Assembly (NCBI RefSeq): GCF_900115955.1 | Contig: NZ_FOYL01000015.1 | Span: 1 to 64,000 of the forward strand | Length of the DNA stretch: 64,000 nucleotides | Origin: Lentzea waywayandensis | Lineage (GTDB): Bacteria; Actinomycetota; Actinomycetes; Mycobacteriales; Pseudonocardiaceae | Reading direction: 5' to 3' | Shown: one piece after another, positions 33,501 through 42,326 of the stretch | Layout of the letters: the number at the start of each line of letters is the position of its first letter | How positions within the stretch are numbered: position 1 is the stretch's first letter | Notes under the pieces: generated by a model | The model's input: only the letters and a program-made list of their open reading frames with translations | Databases searched by the model: none | What the model was told of the DNA's origin: nothing | Translations under genes and position numbers: made by a program

Positions 33501-33544
33501 CCGTCGGGACGACAGGATTTGAACCTGCGACCCCTTGACCCCAG
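33501..33544 (-). repeat. 3' half of a tRNA-Pro gene, candidate attachment site B
   Basis: The same 42 bases as at 12862-12903, in the same orientation, then one C fewer than repeat A before AG. On the minus strand this is the tRNA-Pro anticodon-loop-to-acceptor half with the T-arm GGTTCAAATCC. No 5' half follows on the right. Repeats A and B lie 20.6 kb apart. Confidence 0.85.
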
Positions 33545-33681
33545 CGATCGCCGGACGGCAGAAACACGACGTTCCACACGGTTGAGCGCAGTTGACGGTC
33601 GACAAGGTACGTCAACCGCCCTTCGCCGCAGACCCGAAGATCCACTCCTTGCCGGATCCGCCGCGTACTCGAGCCTGTCGG

Positions 33682-34020
33682 CTACCAGCTGTACCAAGAG
33701 CACGCCAGCCGGCCACCATTCCCGCGCACCAAGAACTTCGCCCTACCGGCAGCCGGCCACCAACTCAACCGCACATCGCCCGCTTCTGCATTGGAGAGCC
33801 AGCAAGCCGCACCAAACGGCTCCCAGTTCAGCGCCTCGCACTTCTCGACCGCATTGCGAACCGTCTCGGCCGGAGTCCCGGGCCATTCCTCGAAACCGTC
33901 GTCACCGATCTCGCCGGCGGCCATCAGACCTCCGAGCACCTGGTACTCGATCACCGCGATCGCGGTGGACCTGAAGTCGCCGCCGTCCTCGGCCGCAACC
34001 TCGCGCGCCCAGCCGATCAC
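33682..34020 (-). CDS. Hypothetical small protein
   Basis: A 112-residue acidic protein with coherent composition (AIAVIEYQVLGGLMAAGEIG, EKCEALNWEPFGAACWLSNA, RLSWWPAAGRAKFLVRGNGG) and many Trp. No signal peptide, membrane segment or known motif is seen. It is the only plausible frame between repeat B and the thioesterase gene. It could be a cargo gene of an integrated element. No function is proposed. Confidence 0.45.
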   Translation of the reverse strand: MIGWAREVAAEDGGDFRSTAIAVIEYQVLGGLMAAGEIGDDGFEEWPGTPAETVRNAVEKCEALNWEPFGAACWLSNAEAGDVRLSWWPAAGRAKFLVRGNGGRLACSWYSW

Positions 34021-34022
34021 CG

Positions 34023-34127
34023 TGTCAGCAGCTCCGGCTCTCGGTCAGCAAGCCGTTGCCCGCCGACGAGTTCGCGGCCTGGTTGCGGGATCGGATGCTG
34101 AACGAGCTGACCGCGCCGACGCCCTGA
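34023..34127 (+). pseudogene. Orphan 3' end of an unidentified gene
   Basis: The frame reads QQLRLSVSKPLPADEFAAWL then RDRMLNELTAPTP-stop, which looks like the real C-terminus of a protein, but no 5' part is present. Family unknown. It is another piece of truncated sequence just outside repeat B. Confidence 0.3.
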
Positions 34128-34189
34128 CCGATGTCGCGGCGACTGACTGCCGGGACCGGCGGACACCAGTCCCAGCAGCCGCTCACGAG

Positions 34190-34939
34190 CTACTCGTGAA
34201 GTGCCGACCGGACAACGCGACTCAACGCCGTCTTCGCCTCTTGACCGCCGTCCAGGTAGAAGTGGCCGCCGCGGAACCCGCGCACCACCGGAGGGCGTGG
34301 CGTGGACGCCTCCCAGCGTTCGACGGCATCCACGTCGAGGTGCTCGTCCTGGCGGCCGTACCAGACGTGGTAGTCGACGTCACCGTCCCACGGCGGAGCG
34401 ACCACGTAAGTGTCCGCCAGGTGTAAGTCGTGGCCCAGCAACGTGATCGCGTGTTCACGCAGCTCGTCGTCCTCGAACAGCTCCGGCGGGCAGCCGCCGC
34501 GTGACTCCAGCTCCGCCAGCAGCTGGGCGCGTGACCGCACCACCAGCGGATCGGCCTCGGCGAGGGCGTCGGTCGGCGAGGTGAAGGCCGACACGACGAC
34601 GGCGCGCACCAGTTTCCTTTGCTCCGCGGGCAACGAGCTCACCAGGCTGTGTGCGAGCAGGGCGCCGAGGCTGTGTCCGAACACGACGACCGGGCGGTCG
34701 ACCACCGACACCACGGCGGGCAGCAAGTCATCCAGCGCGGCGCGGAAGTCGCCCGGTGGCGCGACTTCCGGCCGCATGCCGCGTCCGCTCAGCTCGAACA
34801 GCACGGGCTCGCACTCCTGCGGCAACGCCCTGGCGAGCGGCAGGTACGACATCGCCGACCCGCCGGCGTGGTGGAACATCAGCAACCTGACCTCGGCGCC
34901 TGGACGTTCGACGACGATGTGCGATCCGTTGAACCTCAT
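34190..34939 (-). CDS. Type II thioesterase
   Basis: A 249-residue stand-alone thioesterase of the kind found with NRPS genes (NikP2-like position). It shows LLMFHHAGGSAMSYLPLARAL, the nucleophile motif VFGHSLGALLAHSL and a C-terminal GGHFYLDGG with the catalytic His. Such enzymes release correctly modified or wrongly loaded acyl groups from carrier domains. Its ATG overlaps the P450 stop (ATGA). With the P450 and the MbtH-A-T genes it forms a three-gene cassette in which an amino acid would be loaded, beta-hydroxylated and then freed by this enzyme. Confidence 0.9.
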   Translation of the reverse strand: MRFNGSHIVVERPGAEVRLLMFHHAGGSAMSYLPLARALPQECEPVLFELSGRGMRPEVAPPGDFRAALDDLLPAVVSVVDRPVVVFGHSLGALLAHSLVSSLPAEQRKLVRAVVVSAFTSPTDALAEADPLVVRSRAQLLAELESRGGCPPELFEDDELREHAITLLGHDLHLADTYVVAPPWDGDVDYHVWYGRQDEHLDVDAVERWEASTPRPPVVRGFRGGHFYLDGGQEAKTALSRVVRSALHE

Positions 34940-36141
34940 GCGCTCATCCGGACAGGGAGCCTGGTGATGCCCTGGATGAAGTTCGACCGCAACCGCACGA
35001 TGTCGCCCGCGAGCTCGAACCGCACGCCGCTGGTCGCGAGCCTGCGGAACAGCATCGGCAGCTCCACCTGCGCCACCACCGAGCCGATGCAGCGGTGGAT
35101 GCCGACGCCGTAGGTGATGTGCCGGTTCGGGGAGCGGCGCACCAGGAACCTGTCGCCGTCCGGGAAGTGCCGCTCGTCCCGGTTCGCCGACACGTTCCAC
35201 AACGTCACCGGTTCGCCCGCCCTGATGAGCTTTCCGCCGATCTCCACGTCGCGGGTCGGCACACGCAGCACGTAGGCGTTCGTGGTCGCCCAGCGCAGCA
35301 CCTCGTTCACCGCGGAGTCGGTCAGGCCGGGGTCGTCGAGCAGCAGCGCGTGCTGGTCCGGGTTGTCGATCAACGCGAGCACGCCCGCGACCGCGCTGTA
35401 GGACGACGTCTCGTTGCCGCCGACGGCGACGTTCATGCAGTTGTAGAGGACGTCCTCGTCGGGCAGCCGGCGGCCGTTGACCTCGGCGGTGGCGAGGATC
35501 GACACCATGTCCTCGCCGGGATCGCGCCGCCTGGCCCGCAGGAGGTCGGAGAAGAACTCGAAGATCTCCGACTGGATCACCGCGAGCCGCAGGCGTTCGT
35601 CCTCGGACGTGTCGACCCAGTTCGGGTCGCGGAAGCCGATCATGCGCCTGGTCATGTCGATCAGCTCGTGCGCCTCGGCGTGCGAGATGCCGACCATGGC
35701 CATCAACGCCCCGGCGGGCAGCTCGGGGGCGATGTCGGTGGCGAAGTCGCAGCCGCCGTCGGCCAAAGCCTTGTCCACCGCGCGGTTCACCACCTCGGTG
35801 ACCTGCTCGGCGACCTTGGCGACGAAGCCGGGGCCGAACACCTTGTGCATCAGCTGGCGCAGCATCCGGTGCCGCGGCGGGTCCGACGCCACCAGCATCC
35901 GGTTCGCCGCGGTGTCGACCGCGCCGCTGGAGAACGAGCCGCCCAGCATCGGGCCTCCCGCCGAGCTGAAGGTCGTGTGGTCCAGGTACGCGGCCGAGAT
36001 GTCGTCGTAGCGGGTGAGCGCCCAGAACCCGCCGGGGTCGCGGAACACCGGCTCGTTCGCGCGCAGCCAGGCGAACATCTCGTGGTGGCGTTGTTCGACG
36101 AACGCGTCCACGTTCCTCAGGTCGATCGCCGGCGCGGTCAT
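34936..36141 (-). CDS. Cytochrome P450, NikQ/NovI-type amino acid hydroxylase candidate
   Basis: A 401-residue soluble P450. The I-helix reads NVAVGGNETSSYSAV (oxygen-binding G-x-E/N-T), the K-helix ExxR is in NEVLRWAT, and the haem loop is ITYGVGIHRCIGSVVAQVEL with the Cys ligand; the usual first Phe of the loop is Tyr. In nikkomycin and aminocoumarin pathways P450s of this kind hydroxylate the beta-carbon of an amino acid held on a partner A-T protein. Here the partner is the MbtH-A-T gene directly upstream (ATGA overlap). No ferredoxin gene is nearby. Confidence 0.88.
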   Translation of the reverse strand: MTAPAIDLRNVDAFVEQRHHEMFAWLRANEPVFRDPGGFWALTRYDDISAAYLDHTTFSSAGGPMLGGSFSSGAVDTAANRMLVASDPPRHRMLRQLMHKVFGPGFVAKVAEQVTEVVNRAVDKALADGGCDFATDIAPELPAGALMAMVGISHAEAHELIDMTRRMIGFRDPNWVDTSEDERLRLAVIQSEIFEFFSDLLRARRRDPGEDMVSILATAEVNGRRLPDEDVLYNCMNVAVGGNETSSYSAVAGVLALIDNPDQHALLLDDPGLTDSAVNEVLRWATTNAYVLRVPTRDVEIGGKLIRAGEPVTLWNVSANRDERHFPDGDRFLVRRSPNRHITYGVGIHRCIGSVVAQVELPMLFRRLATSGVRFELAGDIVRLRSNFIQGITRLPVRMSA

Positions 36142-38036
36142 GCTGTCAGCTCCTCCATACGTGATCGGACCAGCGCCGCCAGTCCTGCCAGTTCACTGTT
36201 CGCCAGCACGTCCCGCGGTTGCAGCGGCACGCCGAGGTCCTTGCCGATGCGGCGCTGCACCCGGAAGGCGAGCAGCGAGTTGCCGCCGAGCGTGAAGAAG
36301 TCGTCGGCGACGCCGATGTCCTCCACCGCGAGCAGGTCCTCCCAGATCTCGGCGATCCGGCGTTCCACGTCGTCGCGCGGCCCGACCCGGTGCGCCGCCC
36401 GCCCGGCGTGCTTGACGACGAGCTCGCGCAGCTTGCCAACGTCGCGCTTGCCGTGGTCGGTGGCGGGGATCTCGGGCACGCTCACGAACGAGGTCGGCAC
36501 CATGAAGTCCGGCATCCGCTCGGCGGCGTGCTGACGCAGTTCCTTCGGCGAGATCCGGTCATAGGGCACCACCAGCGCGACCAGGTGCTTGTCCTGGCCC
36601 TCGCCGCTGACGAGCACAGCGGCGTCGCGGACGTCGGGGTGCGATGCCACGATCCGCTCGGCTTCCAGCGGTTCCACCCGGTAGCCGCGGATCTTCACCT
36701 GGTCGTCCGCCCTGCCGACGAACTCCAGCACGCCGTCGGGCCGCCGCCGCGCCAGGTCACCGGTGGCGTACATCCTGCTGCCGTCACCGGCGAACGGGTC
36801 GGGCAGGAACCTCTGCGCGGTCAGTGCGGGCCTGCCGAGATAGCCGCGCGCCACCCCGGGACCGCCGATGTGCAGCTCGCCCACCTCACCGGGAGCGACC
36901 TCGGCCAGGTCCGACAGCACGTACACGGCGGACCCGGTCAGCGGCAGGCCGATCGGGACGGTGTCGGCGGGATCCGCGTCGACCCTGTGCGCGGTCACCG
37001 CCGTCGTGCCCTCGGTCGGCCCGTACAGGTTGTAGAACTCGCCTTCGAACGACCCGGAGAGCAGCTCCCGGCAGGCCGACGGGGAGAGGACGTCGCCGCC
37101 CGTGTGCAGCACTCGCAACGACGCGAACGCGTCGATGTCCTCGCGGACCACGTGGTTCACCGCCATCGTCGGCACGAGCATCGCGGTGATCCGGTTCCGG
37201 CGCAGCTCCCTGTGCACGTCGCCGCCCAGCAGATCGGGCATCGTCGGCAGCACCACGATCCGGGCGCCACCCGCGAACGCGCACCACGTCTCGAAGTGGA
37301 ACGCGTCGAACGACAGGCTCGACACGTGGCCGACGCGGTCTGTCGGCAGCAACGGGGGCAGCGCGGGGTTGCGGGCGAAGTGCACGAGACCGCGGTGTTC
37401 CAGCACGATCGCCTTGGGCGTGCCGGAGGACCCCGAGGTGAACAGGACAGCGGCCGCATCGCCACCGCCGACCTCGACCGCGGGCCTCGGACCCGGAGCG
37501 ACCTCGTCCATCACCAGGATCTTGTGTCCTGCCACCGCTTCCGCGTGCGAGACGTCGGTGACCACCACCTCCGCGCCGCTCGCGCTGATCATCAGGTCGC
37601 GCCGGGACTCCGGGTACCGGGTGTCGACCGGCACGTACGCCGCGCCCGCCTTGAGAACGCCGAGCAGCGCGGCGAACACCCGCACGCCCCGGCCGAGGTA
37701 CAGCACCACCCGGTCCTCGTGGCCCACACCGATCTCCCGCAGGTCGCGCGCGACCCCGTCGGACAGCGCGTCCAGCTCGCGGTAGGTCAGCACGCCGGCG
37801 GAGTCGCTGACGGCCTCCCTGCCGCCGTGCCGCTCGACGGCGTCGCGGAACAACTCCACCAGCGTGTCCCCGCCCTGCGGTGCGGCGGACGGGAGAGCGT
37901 CCCACCGCGCGGCGATCTCGTCGATGCAGGCGTCGCTGTCGCCGGTGAAGCCGGTAGCCTGCCAGCCTCCCGGTATCGGCAGCCGATCCGGCCACAGGCT
38001 GAAGTGCTTGTGCGCGTTGGTGACCACTGAATACAT
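36138..38036 (-). CDS. NRPS loading protein with fused MbtH domain (MbtH-A-T)
   Basis: A 632-residue protein. Residues 1-50 are an MbtH-like domain (FSLWPDRLPIPGGWQATGFT, then IDEIAARWDALP) lacking only the usual acidic N-terminus. The adenylation domain (about 60-540) has AVLFTSGSSGTPKAIVLEH, FDAFHFETW, YNLYGPTEGTTAV, YATGDLARRR, RGYRVEP and the A10 Lys in DHGKRDVGKL. The carrier domain has FFTLGGNSLLAF with the pantetheine Ser. My hand alignment to PheA gives specificity residues D-A-F-L-H-G-L-T-A-K; I do not assign the amino acid. Nikkomycin NikP1 has the same MbtH-A-T layout and also sits with a P450 and a thioesterase. The fused MbtH may also serve the two other NRPSs of the cluster, since no separate MbtH is seen. 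Confidence 0.9.
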   Translation of the reverse strand: MYSVVTNAHKHFSLWPDRLPIPGGWQATGFTGDSDACIDEIAARWDALPSAAPQGGDTLVELFRDAVERHGGREAVSDSAGVLTYRELDALSDGVARDLREIGVGHEDRVVLYLGRGVRVFAALLGVLKAGAAYVPVDTRYPESRRDLMISASGAEVVVTDVSHAEAVAGHKILVMDEVAPGPRPAVEVGGGDAAAVLFTSGSSGTPKAIVLEHRGLVHFARNPALPPLLPTDRVGHVSSLSFDAFHFETWCAFAGGARIVVLPTMPDLLGGDVHRELRRNRITAMLVPTMAVNHVVREDIDAFASLRVLHTGGDVLSPSACRELLSGSFEGEFYNLYGPTEGTTAVTAHRVDADPADTVPIGLPLTGSAVYVLSDLAEVAPGEVGELHIGGPGVARGYLGRPALTAQRFLPDPFAGDGSRMYATGDLARRRPDGVLEFVGRADDQVKIRGYRVEPLEAERIVASHPDVRDAAVLVSGEGQDKHLVALVVPYDRISPKELRQHAAERMPDFMVPTSFVSVPEIPATDHGKRDVGKLRELVVKHAGRAAHRVGPRDDVERRIAEIWEDLLAVEDIGVADDFFTLGGNSLLAFRVQRRIGKDLGVPLQPRDVLANSELAGLAALVRSRMEELTA

Positions 38037-38066
38037 CTGGAACCCCCCGAGGTTTCGGCCGTTAAC

Positions 38067-38081
38067 TGTCCACAATGGACA
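38067..38081. promoter_or_regulatory. Palindrome in the divergent MbtH-A-T / dehydrogenase promoter region
   Basis: TGTCCA-CAA-TGGACA, a perfect inverted repeat with a three-base centre, lies between the two divergent genes (starts 38036 and 38152). A dimeric regulator binding here could control both. No regulator gene is found inside the NRPS cluster. Confidence 0.45.
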
Positions 38082-38151
38082 CAACGGGTGGTGGTCGTCG
38101 GTTAGTCTGCGGAGCAAGGGGCAAGTACAACGCAGGTGGGAGGGATCTTTC

Positions 38152-39066
38152 GTGATCACGGTCTGGTTGCCGGAACACGAGTCCGAGGAACTGATGGGCG
38201 GGCTGCCGGAAGGCGTCCGCGCCGACGTGTGGACCGGCGGCGCGTTGCCGTCCAGTCAGGGGGAAGTCGAGATCGTCATCCCGCCGTTCGACGTCGAGGA
38301 GGGCGGGCTCGCGGTGCTGTCCGATCTTCCGAGGCTGAAGCTCGTGCAGCTGGAATCCGTTGGTGTGGACTGGGTGCTGCCCTACCTCCCGGACGGGGTG
38401 GCGCTGTGCAACGCCCGCGGGGCGTACGACGCCGCCGTCGCCGAATGGGTCGTGGCGACCGTGCTCACGCGACTGCGCGAACTGCCCAGGTTCGCGCTGG
38501 CGCAGCAGGAAGGCCGGTGGGACTACGCCCATTCCGACTCCCTCGAGGGCAAGACGGTGCTCGTCGTCGGCTACGGCTCGATCGGCAGGACGCTGGCCGG
38601 CGTGCTGAAGGTGTTCGGCGCCAACGTGATCGGTGTCGCCAGCCGGGCGCGCGACGGTGTCCGCGGCGCCGACGAGCTGCCGGACCTGGTGCCGCAGGCT
38701 GACATCGTCGTGCTGCTCGCTCCCGCGACGGCGAGGACCAGGGGCATGGTCGACGCCGAGTTCCTCAAGCGGATGCACGACGGAGCCATGCTGGTGAACG
38801 CCGGGCGCGGTGCGCTCGTCGACACCGAGGCGCTGACGGCGGAGCTCAACAGCGGCAGGCTGTTCGCCGCGCTCGACGTGACGGATCCCGAGCCGTTGCC
38901 GGAGGGACACCCGTTGTGGTCCGCGCCCGGCCTCGTGCTCACCCCGCACGTCGCCGGGTCGAACGGCACGCCGATGGCCAAGGCGATGGCGCTGGCCAAG
39001 GCGCAGTTCGTCCGCTACGCCAACGGAGAACCGCTCGTCAACGTCATCGGGCCCGACGGTTACTAG
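38152..39066 (+). CDS. D-isomer-specific 2-hydroxyacid dehydrogenase
   Basis: A 304-residue enzyme with NAD-binding VVGYGSIGRTLAGVLKVFGA, the substrate-binding Arg in LVNAGRGALVDTEAL, LDVTDPEPLPEGHPLW and the catalytic His in LTPHVAGSNG. GTG 38152 follows GGGAGGG. Such enzymes interconvert 2-oxo and 2-hydroxy acids. Lying inside the NRPS cluster it could supply a hydroxy or oxo acid starter. One NRPS A domain here (in 50195-53224) appears to lack the Asp that binds an alpha-amino group, which would fit a hydroxy- or oxo-acid substrate; this is inference. Confidence 0.87.
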   Translation: MITVWLPEHESEELMGGLPEGVRADVWTGGALPSSQGEVEIVIPPFDVEEGGLAVLSDLPRLKLVQLESVGVDWVLPYLPDGVALCNARGAYDAAVAEWVVATVLTRLRELPRFALAQQEGRWDYAHSDSLEGKTVLVVGYGSIGRTLAGVLKVFGANVIGVASRARDGVRGADELPDLVPQADIVVLLAPATARTRGMVDAEFLKRMHDGAMLVNAGRGALVDTEALTAELNSGRLFAALDVTDPEPLPEGHPLWSAPGLVLTPHVAGSNGTPMAKAMALAKAQFVRYANGEPLVNVIGPDGY

Positions 39067-39107
39067 AAGGTGGGGTGCCGGTGTTCGCCGGCACCCCGCT
39101 CCAGTCC

Positions 39108-39662
39108 TCACAGCCAGCCGGACCGCACGAGCTGCCACTGTCCGTCGACCAGCAGCGGAGCGTCGGGATCCGGTGACACGCCGAGTTCTCCCGCGCGCAC
39201 CCGCTCGAGCAGCCGGCGCGTGGCGTCCACGATCTCCGGTGCCGCCCGGCGCAGCTCCGCCTCGTCGTCAGGTCCCGCCGTGTCCAAGGGGAACTGTGCG
39301 GACGTCAGCAGTTCGCCGAGGTTCGACAGCTTGGACTCGAGCCACGCCAACGGATCCGCGGACAACGCGCGTTCGAAGACCCGGTCGCCGGGGTCCCACC
39401 CGGTGAACACCGGGTGGTGGTGCGTGCGGTCGAAGGGCTTGCCGTCCACGTCCTCCAGGAAGTCCGCGCGCCAGATCGGCTGGTCGACCTCGATCGGCGT
39501 GGACGCGTAGATCGACTCCTTCAGCTCGCCGCGCTGGATCACCCGCAGCTCCAGGCGGACGCCGCGTTCCGCGCCCTCCTGGCCCTTGAGTGGGTCGGGG
39601 TCCACAAAGTACAGATCCCCCAGCACCACGCAGACCTTGTCGAACCCGAAGACGTACAGCAT
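39108..39662 (-). CDS. Conserved-looking hypothetical protein
   Basis: A 184-residue soluble protein with a hydrophobic first strand (MLYVFGFDKVCVVLGDLYFV), RVIQRGELKESIYASTPIEV, DQPIWRADFLED and GKPFDRTHHHPVFTGWDPGD. The N-terminal ~100 residues look like a beta-rich domain and the rest is helical. I do not recognise a family. It is convergent with the hydroxyacid dehydrogenase and divergent from the ATP-grasp gene, so it sits within the biosynthetic cluster but outside its operons. Confidence 0.7.
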   Translation of the reverse strand: MLYVFGFDKVCVVLGDLYFVDPDPLKGQEGAERGVRLELRVIQRGELKESIYASTPIEVDQPIWRADFLEDVDGKPFDRTHHHPVFTGWDPGDRVFERALSADPLAWLESKLSNLGELLTSAQFPLDTAGPDDEAELRRAAPEIVDATRRLLERVRAGELGVSPDPDAPLLVDGQWQLVRSGWL

Positions 39663-39826
39663 CAGATTCCTCTCCTGTCACAACGAACAACTCTGCCGCC
39701 GTGTCCGTGAACACGAACGGCACCAAACCGGTCACCCTCCGCTGCGATGCGCGCTAGGGTTGGGGGACAACGGGTTTCTGCCGACTGGGCAGTGCACGAC
39801 CCATCTGGGGAACTGGGAGGCTGTTC

Positions 39827-41098
39827 ATGACCGATGCCACCACCGAACCGAAAGCCCTTTCCGACGCACCGGTGGTGCTCGTCGTGGGCAGCGGTTTCCG
39901 GCCGTACCGCGAGTACATCCTGCGCTCCGCTTCGAGCCGGTACCGCCTGTGGCTCCTGGATTCCCGTGAGGCCACCTGGCAGCTCCAGTACGTCGTCGGA
40001 GCGACCAAGGTGGACACGAAGGACCCGCAGGCCCTGACCGCGGCGGCCCGCGAGGTGTGCGAAAAGCTGCCCGTGGCAGGCGTTTTCACCTACGACGAGT
40101 CGCAGGTCGTCTACTGCTCGCTGCTCGCGGAGGAGCTCGGTCTGCCCGGCAGTCCGCCGGACACGATCCGCGCCTGCCGGGACAAGGCGGCCACCCGCGC
40201 CCTGCTGGCCAAGGCCGGAGTGCCCCAGCCGCAGTCGCACACCGTTGACACGGTTGAGGAAGCGTGCGCGGCCGCTGACGTCATCGGCTACCCGGTCGTG
40301 GTCAAGGCCCGCAGCCTCGCCGGCAGCTACGGCGTCGTCCGCGCGGACGACCAGGCGGCCGTGCGGGCGGCGTTCGCGACCGCCGACGGCGCCGAGTTCT
40401 TCGGCCTGCAGCGGCACGAGACGGGCAGGGTCATGGTCGAGGAGTTCCTGACCGGACCGGAGATCAGCGTCGACTCCGTCATCTACAAGGGCGAGGTGAT
40501 GACGACGGTCATCGCCCGCAAGCACGTCGGCATGGCGCCGTACTTCGAGGAGATCGGTCACGACGTGTCCGCGACCGACCCGCTGCTGTCCGATGTGGAC
40601 CTTCTCGACCAGCTTCAACGCATTCACCAGACGCTCGGATTCTCCTACGGTGCGACGCACAGCGAGTTCATGCTGACCCCGGCCGGTCCCCGGCTCGTCG
40701 AGGTCAACGCGAGGCTCGGTGGCGAGCTCATCCCCTACCTCGGCCAGCTGGCACTGGGCACCGACCCCGTGCTCGCCGCGGTGCAGGTGTCGGTCGGCGA
40801 ACGGCCTGACACCACCCCGACCGGCGGGAAGGCGGCCGGGGTGCGATTCCTCTACCCGTCCGCCCACGTCGAGACGGTCGAGGTCATCGTGCACGAGGAC
40901 CGCTTCGGCCCGACCGTTCACGAGACCGGTGTGACCACCTCCGCCGGCGACCGGCTCGCACTTCCTCCCGTGGCGCACCTGAACCGCTACGGGCACGTCA
41001 TCGCGCTGGGCGACGACCTGGAGCAGGTGGTGGCCGACCTCGCCGACGCCGAACAGCTCGTCGAGTTGGTGGCCACCCCCGTCACGCCGAACGACTGA
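39827..41098 (+). CDS. ATP-grasp ligase (first of two)
   Basis: A 423-residue carboxylate-amine ligase type ATP-grasp enzyme. It has the domain order pre-ATP-grasp (VVLVVGSGFRPYREYILRSA), KAATRALLAKAGVPQPQS, VVVKARSLAGSYGVVRADD with the ATP-binding Lys, VEEFLTGPEISVDSV, and metal-binding HSEFMLTPAGPRLVEVNARL. It would activate a carboxylate as acyl phosphate and couple it to an amine. ATG 39827 follows GGGAGG. It converges on the exporter gene with a 17-base overlap of the two 3' ends. Role in the pathway: formation of an amide bond outside the NRPS lines. Confidence 0.87.
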   Translation: MTDATTEPKALSDAPVVLVVGSGFRPYREYILRSASSRYRLWLLDSREATWQLQYVVGATKVDTKDPQALTAAAREVCEKLPVAGVFTYDESQVVYCSLLAEELGLPGSPPDTIRACRDKAATRALLAKAGVPQPQSHTVDTVEEACAAADVIGYPVVVKARSLAGSYGVVRADDQAAVRAAFATADGAEFFGLQRHETGRVMVEEFLTGPEISVDSVIYKGEVMTTVIARKHVGMAPYFEEIGHDVSATDPLLSDVDLLDQLQRIHQTLGFSYGATHSEFMLTPAGPRLVEVNARLGGELIPYLGQLALGTDPVLAAVQVSVGERPDTTPTGGKAAGVRFLYPSAHVETVEVIVHEDRFGPTVHETGVTTSAGDRLALPPVAHLNRYGHVIALGDDLEQVVADLADAEQLVELVATPVTPND

Positions 41099-42326
41099 CC
41101 TCCGGCACCGCACTGGCCGCGCGGCGCAAGCCGATCCACAACACCGCGGCCAGCGCGGACGCCAGCAACGCCGGGGCGAAGCGGAAGACCTGCTCCGGCA
41201 ACGCGACCGACCAGCCCAGCAGCAACGACGACAGCGACAGCGCGCCCAGGATGAACGCGCGCATCACCGCGTTCGTCCGGCCGGACACCTCGTCCGGGAT
41301 CGCACGGAACCGGTACTCGTTCGTCGTCACGTTCATGCCGCCCTCCGCCGCCATCAGGAAGACGAAGCCGGCGATCACCACCGCCTGCACGGGAAGCAGC
41401 AGCAGAGCACAGGAAATCGCGCAGAGGGCGAACCACAACCCGATGCGCTTCTCCGGTGTCCTGTCGACCCACACGCGGTCGGCCAGCCACGCACCCAACG
41501 CGCTGCCCGCGGCGCCGGCCGCGATCACCAGCCCGGTCCACTTGCTCGACCAGCCCCACGTGCCCTGCACCAGCAGCACCATGACGATCGGTACCGCGCC
41601 CGCTCCCAGGTTGTGCATCGACAGCGCGAGCGTGAGCTTCGGGATGCCCGGAATCCGCTTGAAACTGCGGAAACCCTCGACCTGCATCCGGATGAAGCCC
41701 CGCTCGACCGGCGGTTGCGGACGCTTGGGCAGCATCAGCGCGACCACAGCGGTCAGCAGGAACGTCCCCGCGTCGATCCACAACGCCACGTACGGGCCCA
41801 GCGTCGCCAGCACCACGCCGGCGAGAGCGGGCCCGACGCACCGCGCGATCTCCGTGGTCGCCGCGTACTTGCTGTACGCCCATGTCACCCGATCGGATGG
41901 CACGAGCGTGGGCAGCAGGCCGAAGTCGCTGGTGAGGTTCGAGACCACGTTCGCGCAGCTGGCGAGCAGCAACGGCACGAACACCAGCGTGACCTGGCCC
42001 GCCATCAGCAGGAACGGGATCATCGCCACCAGGACCGCCTGCGCCAGTTCGGACGCGAGGAAGACCCGGCGGCGCTCGAAACCGTCGATCAGCGTGCCCA
42101 GCGCGGGGGAAAGCACGAACGGCAGGTACTGCACGCCCAGGCTCAGCGCGGCCAGCATCGACGATCCCGTGCCCGCGAGGATGGTCAGCGGGATCGCCAG
42201 GTGCAGGAACGTGGTGCCGAGCTCGGACGCGGCGGACGATCCGGTCAGCAGCCAGAACGTCCGCAGCGTCGCCGGGGGTTGCTGCTCGGCGGCGACCCCC
42301 CGCGACGCGTCCTCGGGTGCCCCCAT
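41082..42326 (-). CDS. MFS efflux transporter of the NRPS cluster
   Basis: A 414-residue transporter with about 12 membrane segments, of the enterobactin-exporter/MFS_3-like type: ASELGTTFLHLAIPLTILAG, LGTLIDGFERRRVFLASEL (motif A), ANVVSNLTSDFGLLPTLV and AGSALGAWLADRVW. Start ATG 42326 overlaps the kinase stop by one base. As the last gene of an eight-gene operon that begins with NRPS genes and includes a chloramphenicol-phosphotransferase-like kinase, it is the likely product exporter. Confidence 0.87.
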   Translation of the reverse strand: MGAPEDASRGVAAEQQPPATLRTFWLLTGSSAASELGTTFLHLAIPLTILAGTGSSMLAALSLGVQYLPFVLSPALGTLIDGFERRRVFLASELAQAVLVAMIPFLLMAGQVTLVFVPLLLASCANVVSNLTSDFGLLPTLVPSDRVTWAYSKYAATTEIARCVGPALAGVVLATLGPYVALWIDAGTFLLTAVVALMLPKRPQPPVERGFIRMQVEGFRSFKRIPGIPKLTLALSMHNLGAGAVPIVMVLLVQGTWGWSSKWTGLVIAAGAAGSALGAWLADRVWVDRTPEKRIGLWFALCAISCALLLLPVQAVVIAGFVFLMAAEGGMNVTTNEYRFRAIPDEVSGRTNAVMRAFILGALSLSSLLLGWSVALPEQVFRFAPALLASALAAVLWIGLRRAASAVPEVSRSA

